From: Thermoflexus hugenholtzii JAD2
GTDB taxonomy: Bacteria; Chloroflexota; UBA11872; UBA12225
NCBI GenBank assembly: GCA_945907765.1
Contig: CAMDTO010000007.1
Coordinates: 1-44,019 of the forward strand
Length of the DNA stretch: 44,019 bases
Direction of reading: 5' to 3'
Shown: piece by piece, positions 37,608 through 44,019 of the stretch
Layout of the letters: every line of letters begins with the position of its first letter
Numbering within the stretch: position 1 is the first letter of the stretch
The notes under the pieces: model-generated
What the model was told of the DNA's origin: nothing
Database searches by the model: none
Seen by the model: the letters and a program-made list of their open reading frames with translations, nothing else
Program-made: the position numbers and the translations under genes

Positions 37608-38026
37608 CCCCAATCCAAGCCGGCATTGAGTGAAGTTCTATTGACGAGAGACAGTAACTCGAACCCGGAACATGTGGCCACGACCGCCTTACCCATTCCC
37701 AATTTGAGACGTCCCAGACAACTCAACCACAGCTCCTGACCATCGTCGAAGTGGCTGTTCATGCGTCTCGTTGGCACCATCGCCGAAAGTGCACCAACTT
37801 TGGAACCCGCTCCACCCCGCCCCACGCGAGTGCACTGCGTCATGCGCACAGACGCCCTAGTGGCCATTTCGCAACGGTCAAATTGCTTCCAGGGCCAATC
37901 GTAGGTGTACGGGGTCATCCAACCCACGTATGGGCTACCCAATCTTTGGGGACAAGCACTGTGCAGGGTGCACAGGGACCGGGCACTCTCCCACCAACAC
38001 TTCACAAGAGGCGTCCTAAAAGCGCC

Positions 38027-38048
38027 GAAAACGAACCGTCGCCGGTTC
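38027..38048 (-). terminator. Probable intrinsic terminator downstream of tRNA-Pro
   Basis: Minus strand GAACCG-GCGA-CGGTTC followed by GTTTTC. Confidence 0.5.
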
Positions 38049-38100
38049 AGTCTGAAGGTCACCTTAGAAGGGTGGGGTTCATCCACTTGGAGCATGAAAG

Positions 38101-38177
38101 TGGTCGGGGAGAGAGGACTTGAACCTCCGACTTCCACGTCCCAAACGTGGCGCTCTACCGGGCTGAGCTACTCCCCG
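38101..38177 (-). tRNA. tRNA-Pro (anticodon TGG), CCA encoded
   Basis: Minus strand CGGGGAGTAGCTCAGCCCGGTAGAGCGCCACGTTTGGGACGTGGAAGTCGGAGGTTCAAGTCCTCTCTCCCCGACCA; 7-bp acceptor stem, anticodon loop TTTGGGA, T-arm GTTCAAGTC. Confidence 0.96.
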
Positions 38178-38252
38178 AGTGCGCAGAGTGTAACTAACGG
38201 GTGGCTTTTCCATCCCAAGCCGACGTGTCCGGGGTACGATGTCGGCACGATC

Positions 38253-39476
38253 ATGACCAATCGCCAGTCACATCTTCGACAAGCCGTCATCGTGAGTGCG
38301 GTCCGAACGCCCATCGGACGGTTCCTTGGCAGTCTCGCCTCATTCACGGCACCTCAACTTGGCGGAATTGCAATTCGCAGTGCGGTGGAGCGTGCACGGA
38401 TCGACCCCGCGTCAGTTGACGGGGTTTTCATGGGAACCGTCCTGCAGGCAGGCCTCGGGATGGCTCCGGCGCGCCAGGCGATGTTGCACGCGGGCCTGCC
38501 GAATCGCGTTCCCGCTGCAACCATCAACAAGGTATGCGGGAGCGGCCTCATGGCCGTCGCGCTTGCGGCCCAGCAGATCATGCTTGGCGAAGCCGACGTG
38601 ATGGTTGCAGGTGGCATGGAAAGCATGAGCAACGCTCCCCACCTGTTCCCCGGTCTACGGACGGGACAGAAGGCCGGAGATGCAACGCTCCGCGACGCAA
38701 TGATCCTGGACGGTCTCTGGTCACCATGGGCTGACGAACACGTGGGCTATTCAGCCGAGGCGATTGCAAAACGGGACGGAGTTTCCCGTGAAGCCCAGGA
38801 TAGTTGGGCTTTGCGAAGCCATCAGCGCGCCGTCTCGGCGACTGATGATGGCGCGTTCCTCGATGAGATTGTCCCGATCTCCATCGCGGGCAAGCGGGGA
38901 AGTCCCACGGTCCTCATTGGCGCCGACGAATGTCCCCGGCGCGACACTTCCGCGTCGGCCCTTGCCTCGCTGCGCCCGGCATTCACCAACCATCGCGATG
39001 AACCCTTCGAACCGTCGGTAACTGCCGGCAACGCCTCGCAACTTGCTGACGGCGCGAGCGCCCTGGTGGTGATGAGCGCAGATCGCGCCAATGACCTTGG
39101 GGTTACGCCTCTGGCGCGCTACGTTGCAAGCGCGAACGCTGCCGTGGCTCCGGAATGGCTTTTTGAAGCGCCTGTTCCAACCATTCACCGCCTGCTCGCG
39201 AAGACCGGCACCACGCTTTCCGACTTCGACCTGTTCGAACTCAATGAGGCGTACGCTGCCCAGATGGTCGCCGACAATCGGGCACTTCATTGGGATGAAG
39301 ACCGCGTAAACGTCAATGGCGGTGCAATCGCGCTCGGCCATCCCCTTGGGGCATCGGGCTCGCGCATCCTTGCCACTCTCATCCACGCGCTGATCCGGCG
39401 TGGCGGAAGTCGCGGGATCGCGAGTGCGTGTCTTGGGGGAGGCGAGGCGTTTGCCAGCGCGGTCGAACGACCGTAG
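38253..39476 (+). CDS. Acetyl-CoA acetyltransferase (thiolase)
   Basis: [94 protein letters not shown]. Confidence 0.95.
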   Translation: MTNRQSHLRQAVIVSAVRTPIGRFLGSLASFTAPQLGGIAIRSAVERARIDPASVDGVFMGTVLQAGLGMAPARQAMLHAGLPNRVPAATINKVCGSGLMAVALAAQQIMLGEADVMVAGGMESMSNAPHLFPGLRTGQKAGDATLRDAMILDGLWSPWADEHVGYSAEAIAKRDGVSREAQDSWALRSHQRAVSATDDGAFLDEIVPISIAGKRGSPTVLIGADECPRRDTSASALASLRPAFTNHRDEPFEPSVTAGNASQLADGASALVVMSADRANDLGVTPLARYVASANAAVAPEWLFEAPVPTIHRLLAKTGTTLSDFDLFELNEAYAAQMVADNRALHWDEDRVNVNGGAIALGHPLGASGSRILATLIHALIRRGGSRGIASACLGGGEAFASAVERP

Positions 39477-39566
39477 CGCTGCGAACGGTCACTGGACGCC
39501 CGCCAATCACACTCGCGCAACCATGACAGAGCCATGAGTTGCGAACCCGGTTGCACAGTACGATTC

Positions 39567-40427
39567 ATGTTCATGACGACCATCGAGCGAGTGATAGTCC
39601 TCGGCGCAGGAACCATGGGGCGGGGCATCGCCCAAGTGCTTGCGACCGCCGGGATTCTAGTCGACATCGTCGAACCATCACCCGAGGTGCGGTCACGTGC
39701 CGTCGATCTCATTGCGTCAGGATTTGCGCGCCGAATTGCGCGAGGAGAGGTGACCACGGACGCGCGCGATGAGATCGTGGCGAGGATTTCGACCCGTTCG
39801 GAACTTGAAGATGCGCCACAGGCACCCGTGATGATCGAAGCGATCATCGAGGAGATTGGTGCAAAACATGAGGCATTCGTTCGGGCGGCGAACATCCTCG
39901 GACCCGATGCAATCCTCGCGACCAACACCTCAAGCATCAGTGTGACGCGGATCGCGGCCGGCATCCCCGACCCCGGACGGATCGCCGGGATGCATTTTTT
40001 CAACCCAGTCCCGGCAATGGCACTTGTAGAGGTCATTCGCGGGCATCACACCAGCGACGCCACCATCAACGTGATCACAGACCTCGCGCGCACGCTTGGG
40101 AAGACACCCGTTACCGTGCAGGACACACCGGGATTTGCGGCGAACCGTCTCCTCATGCCGCTCCTCAATGAGGCAATGTTTGCCCTCATGGAAGGCGTGG
40201 CGTCCCGGGACGACATTGATACGGTGATGCGTCTTGGCATGGGTCACCCGATGGGCCCGCTCCAACTCGCGGACGTGATCGGACTCGACGTGTGCCTCGC
40301 CGTGATGGAAGTCCTCCATCGGGATCTTGGAGATCCGAAGTACCGACCGTGCCCCATGCTCCGTCGACTGGTCGACGCCGGTCGCCTCGGACGGAAATCC
40401 GGTGGTGGCTTCTACGACTATCCTTGA
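39567..40427 (+). CDS. 3-hydroxybutyryl-CoA dehydrogenase family protein
   Basis: [100 protein letters not shown]. Confidence 0.94.
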   Translation: MFMTTIERVIVLGAGTMGRGIAQVLATAGILVDIVEPSPEVRSRAVDLIASGFARRIARGEVTTDARDEIVARISTRSELEDAPQAPVMIEAIIEEIGAKHEAFVRAANILGPDAILATNTSSISVTRIAAGIPDPGRIAGMHFFNPVPAMALVEVIRGHHTSDATINVITDLARTLGKTPVTVQDTPGFAANRLLMPLLNEAMFALMEGVASRDDIDTVMRLGMGHPMGPLQLADVIGLDVCLAVMEVLHRDLGDPKYRPCPMLRRLVDAGRLGRKSGGGFYDYP

Positions 40428-40502
40428 CAGCCATGAACATCCGTGGGTGCGCGTCCGCGAAGCCCCATTTTGCATCGATCGAGGCCGAAGGGAGATTCAC
40501 GT

Positions 40503-41303
40503 ATGACCCTGACCGAACGGCATGATGGCCCGGTTCTGTCGCGTCTTGAAGGCGCGACGGCATTCCTGACACTCAATCGATCTGACCGTCTGAACGCCCT
40601 CGACGAGGGAACCCTTGCGACGCTCGAGGCATGCATTCATGAGGCGGGACTGGACCCGGGTGTCCGCGCGATCGTGATTGCCAGTGGCACCGCTCGTGCA
40701 TTTTCGGCCGGAGCGGATCTCAAATGGTTAGGTGCAGCGACGAACGCGTCGGAGGTGGCCTCACGCGCCCATCGCGGTCACCAGACAATGAATGCCGTGG
40801 CAGATTGTCCTAAGCCAACGATCGCTGCAATCGAAGGGGTCGCCTTCGGAGGCGGGTGCGAACTTGCTCTTGCGTGTGACTACCGGATTGCCGGAGACAC
40901 GGCGCGGTTTGGGCAACCCGAGATCAAGCTGGGGATCATTCCGGGCTGGGGAGGAACCCAGAGACTGACCCGGCTCATCGGCCCTTCGCGTGCCACCGAC
41001 ATGATCCTCACTGGCAGGACAGTGAGCGCCGAAGAGGCAGTCCGGATCGGACTTGCAAACTCGGTCGTCGGGGCTGGCGAGGCCCTTGCTGCCGCGACGT
41101 CGCTTGCAGATTCGTTCGCCACAGGGGCGCCTCTGGCAGTGAAGATTGCCAAGCAGGCGATCCGGCGAGGCATGGACATGTCGTTGGCAGGTGGCCTCGC
41201 TACCGAAATCGAGGGGTTCGTGTCCTCATTCGGGACGGCTGACGCACGCGAAGGGGTCGGCGCGTTTCTTGAAAAGCGTCCGCCATCATTTTCAGGCACT
41301 TAG
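40503..41303 (+). CDS. Enoyl-CoA hydratase/isomerase family protein
   Basis: FLTLNRSDRLNALDEGTL, FSAGADLKWLG, AAIEGVAFGGGCELALACDYRIAGDTARFGQPEIKLGIIPGWGGTQRLTRLIG. Confidence 0.95.
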   Translation: MTLTERHDGPVLSRLEGATAFLTLNRSDRLNALDEGTLATLEACIHEAGLDPGVRAIVIASGTARAFSAGADLKWLGAATNASEVASRAHRGHQTMNAVADCPKPTIAAIEGVAFGGGCELALACDYRIAGDTARFGQPEIKLGIIPGWGGTQRLTRLIGPSRATDMILTGRTVSAEEAVRIGLANSVVGAGEALAAATSLADSFATGAPLAVKIAKQAIRRGMDMSLAGGLATEIEGFVSSFGTADAREGVGAFLEKRPPSFSGT

Positions 41304-41396
41304 TCGCTCCCGACGATGCCCGGACCATTCCACAGGTATGGTTGAAGTGACGGGCCCACACGACCATTTGCTCTGGCGCGACCGAGATTATTGATC

Positions 41397-41855
41397 ATGA
41401 TGCCAACGACCAGTGAATTTGACGCAAGGGCATCCGCAACTGCGACACCGATCCGTGTCCTGGTGGCCAAGCCCGGTCTCGACGGTCACGACCGAGGTGC
41501 AAAGATCGTGGCGCGCGCCCTGCGTGATGCGGGGATGGAAGTGATCTATACCGGCATCCGGCAGACGCCGGACCAGATCGCTGAAGCAGCATTGCAAGAG
41601 GACGTGGAAGCGATCGGCCTGTCAATACATTCCGGTGCGCATCTCGAACTGTTCCCGCGGATCATGAATGCGCTCCGTATCCGCGGACTTGGAGACATCC
41701 CTGTGTATGCAGGCGGAATTATCCCGCCGTCGGACGTCCCGAGAGTGAAATCGTTCGGAATTCGAGAAGTTTTTGGTCCTGGAACCGCCCTTGATGCCAT
41801 CGTCACTGCCGTCCGTGCCGGAGCTCATGCCGAGCGAGCGTCAAGGGGTCTGTGA
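41397..41855 (+). CDS. Cobalamin B12-binding domain protein (methylmalonyl-CoA mutase C-terminal/small-subunit type)
   Basis: [71 protein letters not shown]...[29 protein letters not shown]. Exact start uncertain (41397-41403). Confidence 0.92.
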   Translation: MMPTTSEFDARASATATPIRVLVAKPGLDGHDRGAKIVARALRDAGMEVIYTGIRQTPDQIAEAALQEDVEAIGLSIHSGAHLELFPRIMNALRIRGLGDIPVYAGGIIPPSDVPRVKSFGIREVFGPGTALDAIVTAVRAGAHAERASRGL

Positions 41856-41865
41856 CGGACTTGCG

Positions 41866-42504
41866 TCAAGGCTGGGATTCCACGTCCCGAATGAATGTCA
41901 CCGGCGTCCCAATGGTAATTCCGTAATCGTAGGCAAATCCGGCGTTTACCTCAAGCACATACCGTGCCGGGCGAGATGGTGAGTAGGTTGGCAAGCGCCC
42001 GTCCGGAGACTCCGCCGGAAAAGCCGGAACGTCACTCGCTAGGTGGACGACTTTGAGACTGTCAGCAGCGCCGTCAATCCACAGGATGTCCAGATTGAAC
42101 GTCATGCCTTTCATCCAGAACGCATGGGACCCGGGCGTCTGAAAGACAAAGATCATTCCATCGGTCGTCCCGAGTGGCGCATGCCCGCCGAGACCGCGCG
42201 CGTGGTCAACAACGTTCTCGGCGACCTCGGCCCGAACGTCTACCGTCGGAAACGAAACCAACCCCGCCCCGAAGCGATCACAACCGCGTACCCCTTCGGC
42301 CGCCTGGGAACACTCCCCACTCGTGTCACTCGACCGGAGAGGCGCTTGGCCGTAAGCCCTGTGCGCAGGAACCTCAAACGCCCCAAGCAGCACGAAGTTG
42401 CCGATGAGTACTGCAATCAATCCACGGTGGCTGCGAGTTTGCGTGCCGGATTGACCAGACCAACACCAAAGCGCTCGCTCCACGAAGTACCGCCCCACGG
42501 ACAA
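41866..42504 (-). CDS. DUF192 domain protein with N-terminal hydrophobic segment
   Basis: VRAEVAENVVDHARGLGGHAPL...GMIFVFQTPGSHAFWMKGMTFNLDILWID...RYVLEVNAGFAYDYGITIGTPVTF; start uncertain. Confidence 0.8.
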   Translation of the reverse strand: MSVGRYFVERALWCWSGQSGTQTRSHRGLIAVLIGNFVLLGAFEVPAHRAYGQAPLRSSDTSGECSQAAEGVRGCDRFGAGLVSFPTVDVRAEVAENVVDHARGLGGHAPLGTTDGMIFVFQTPGSHAFWMKGMTFNLDILWIDGAADSLKVVHLASDVPAFPAESPDGRLPTYSPSRPARYVLEVNAGFAYDYGITIGTPVTFIRDVESQP

Positions 42505-43632
42505 CTAGACCGCACGCAATGGAATTGTCGTGCGTTGACGCAGACTGGCGATGCTGACTTGGGCCGCCAGTCCCTCAGCGATGCGCATGAACGACTGTGC
42601 TTGCGCCGAGTCCGGCTTCAGCGACACCACCGGTGTCCCGGCATCACTCGCTTCGCAGATATCAAGGGAAAGGGGGATGTCGCCAAGGAACGGCACCTCG
42701 AGCTGCTCAGCAGCCAATCGCGCGCCACCATGGCTGAAGATGTGGTGTTCCTTGCCACAGTCGTCACAGACGAAAGTGCTCATGTTCTCGAGTACACCAA
42801 GAATGCGTACCTTGAGGCTCTGGAACGCCTTCAATGCCTTTATGGCAATGTCTAGGCTCACCCGCTGCGGCTGCGACACGATCACAACACCGGCCAATGG
42901 GATGCGTTGCGCCAGAGTCAGGGTCGCGTCTCCGGTTCCCGGGGGCAAGTCCACCAACAGGTAATCCAGTTCACCCCAATCACTCTGGGAGAGCAACTGG
43001 CTGATACCGGAACCAACCATTGGCCCGCGCCAGATTACGGGTTGGCTCGGGTCATCAAGGAGGAAGCCTAGGGACATCACTTTGACACCGTGTGCGACCG
43101 GAGGCTCAAACATCTGGTCGCCCGATGGCATCGGCTTTACCGCCGGCTTGCCACTCATGCCAAGCAATCCGGGGATTGACGGCCCATAGATATCCGCATC
43201 AAGCAGGCCGACCCGGGCGCCAGTCATTGCCAAGGCAACCGCAAGGTTCGCGGACACCGTTGACTTGCCGACCCCACCCTTGCCACTCGCAATCGCGATC
43301 ACGTTTCGCACGCCCGGCATCAGTTGACCGGTTGCGCCCGCGGAGCGAACCTGGGCGGTCATGTGCACATCAACGTGCTCGACCCCTGGGATTGCCCCGA
43401 CAAACTCTCGGGACTGACGCTCCATCTCACCCTTTACCGGGCAGGCTGGGGTCGTCAACTCGACCTTGAATGACACCTTGCCGCCTTCGATCACCAAGTC
43501 CTTGATGAATCCAAGCGCCACGATGTCGCGGCGCAGGTCCGGGTCTTGGATGCGGCTTAGTGCCGCCAGAACGGCCTCTTCAGTCACAATCGGCTTGCTT
43601 GAGGACCCATTGTTCTTGCGGAGGCCAAACAT
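42505..43632 (-). CDS. Mrp/NBP35-type Fe-S carrier P-loop ATPase with N-terminal DUF59-like domain
   Basis: VLAALSRIQDPDLRRDIVALGFIKDLVIEGGKVSFKVELTTPACPVK; NVIAIASGKGGVGKSTVSANLAVALA; LLDADIYGPSIPGLLG; DYLLVDLPPGTGDATLTLAQ; LGVLENMSTFVCDDCGKEHHIF. Confidence 0.95.
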   Translation of the reverse strand: MFGLRKNNGSSSKPIVTEEAVLAALSRIQDPDLRRDIVALGFIKDLVIEGGKVSFKVELTTPACPVKGEMERQSREFVGAIPGVEHVDVHMTAQVRSAGATGQLMPGVRNVIAIASGKGGVGKSTVSANLAVALAMTGARVGLLDADIYGPSIPGLLGMSGKPAVKPMPSGDQMFEPPVAHGVKVMSLGFLLDDPSQPVIWRGPMVGSGISQLLSQSDWGELDYLLVDLPPGTGDATLTLAQRIPLAGVVIVSQPQRVSLDIAIKALKAFQSLKVRILGVLENMSTFVCDDCGKEHHIFSHGGARLAAEQLEVPFLGDIPLSLDICEASDAGTPVVSLKPDSAQAQSFMRIAEGLAAQVSIASLRQRTTIPLRAV

Positions 43633-43740
43633 GAGGAACCGCCTTGCGGAAAGTTCCGGCACATCCCCGGTTTCGGGAGATGCGACGGCCTGCGGGTGAC
43701 GCTGCGAACTACCGAACTATACCACCGTATCAGCGTGGGA

Positions 43741-43767
43741 TTAGCAGTCCCATTGACGGACTGCTAA
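43741..43767 (+). promoter_or_regulatory. CIRCE-type HrcA operator, copy 1
   Basis: TTAGCAGTC-CCATTGACG-GACTGCTAA, perfect 9-bp inverted repeat with 9-nt spacer. Confidence 0.9.
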
Positions 43768-43781
43768 TCCGTTGGTAGACT
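43753..43781 (+). promoter_or_regulatory. Candidate sigma70-type promoter for groEL embedded in the CIRCE region
   Basis: TTGACG (43753-43758) - 17 nt - TAGACT (43776-43781); -35 lies in the spacer of CIRCE copy 1. Confidence 0.55.
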
Positions 43782-43784
43782 GAG

Positions 43785-43811
43785 TTAGCAGTCGCGATGG
43801 TTGACTGCTAA
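43785..43811 (+). promoter_or_regulatory. CIRCE-type HrcA operator, copy 2
   Basis: TTAGCAGTC-GCGATGGTT-GACTGCTAA, perfect 9-bp inverted repeat with 9-nt spacer. Confidence 0.9.
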
Positions 43812-43945
43812 CGCAACTCGCGTTCGGGCTCGGGCGCAGGCATCCAGCGATACTGATCCGCCTTGGTCTGCGCCTCACCCGGAAGGGCCGTCGTCGCGAA
43901 GACAGAAACACGGCACCCACCCGCACCAACAAGGAGAGTAGTCCT

Positions 43946-44019
43946 ATGCCCAAGCAACTCATCTTCCGTGAAGACGCACGGCGTGCCCTCGCCAAGGGTG
44001 TTGAGATCGTTGCCCGCAC
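43946..44019 (+). CDS. groEL: Chaperonin GroEL, N-terminal fragment (runs off window)
   Basis: MPKQLIFREDARRALAKGVEIVAR; RBS AAGGAGAG; preceded by two CIRCE elements. Confidence 0.88.
   Translation, partial: MPKQLIFREDARRALAKGVEIVAR

Noticed and set aside
37604-38137. 177-aa minus-strand ORF beginning MEVGGSSPLSPTTF
   Set aside because: Its start is translated tRNA-Pro sequence; the rest lacks recognisable protein character and includes the terminator hairpin.
38751-39386. 211-aa minus-strand ORF
   Set aside because: Antisense shadow of the thiolase gene.
39287-40036. 249-aa minus-strand ORF over the thiolase/HBD boundary
   Set aside because: Antisense shadow of two well-supported genes; low-complexity Arg/Ser/Ala-rich composition.
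43741-44019. Minus-strand 92-aa ORF over the CIRCE region and groEL start
   Set aside because: Covers both operators and is antisense to GroEL codons; not a gene.
1-44019. Genome-wide reassignment of TGA to Trp
   Set aside because: TGA terminates many intact genes at conserved ends and forms the ATGA overlaps of the pur operon, so a simple code change is not supported; only local decay or partial readthrough remains open.
1-44019. CRISPR arrays, restriction-modification, toxin-antitoxin or prophage modules
   Set aside because: No regularly spaced repeats, nucleases, methyltransferases, integrases or structural phage genes were seen.

Overview
High-GC bacterial window with many atgA/ATGA-type gene overlaps. 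The catabolic gene repertoire suggests a Chloroflexota-like metagenome genome, but that is inference only. Main content: (i) left edge with an IS3-type element (partial, minus strand) whose end abuts an IS5-type transposase remnant; (ii) a COG4280-type membrane protein gene split by one in-frame TGA; (iii) catabolic genes (amidohydrolase, DegT aminotransferase, serine hydrolase, UxuA-like enzyme); (iv) a decayed circularly permuted ATP-grasp / alpha-E / transglutaminase operon at 7.5-10.9 kb; (v) a tightly coupled purine operon on the minus strand, purL-purQ-purC-purE-purF-purDM-purN (20.6 to 10.9 kb), with a PurD-PurM fusion, a class II (animal-type) PurE next to PurC, and a PurL with an N-terminal extension that looks like two PurS domains; (vi) membrane proteins, VOC protein, upp, a 2-hydroxyacid dehydrogenase / cyclophilin-like / Gfo-Idh group; (vii) Old Yellow Enzyme and DUF993 genes, each interrupted; (viii) rhodanese, glutamine synthetase, PP2C phosphatase, tRNA-Pro(TGG), a thiolase/HBD/enoyl-CoA hydratase/B12-binding module, DUF192, Mrp, and the start of groEL behind two variant CIRCE operators. 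Most distinctive: the purine operon, whose order and fusions mirror the eukaryotic GART and PAICS multienzymes, and a recurrent pattern of genes cut by TGA at expected Trp or Arg positions. All family calls are from motif recognition; no searches were run.
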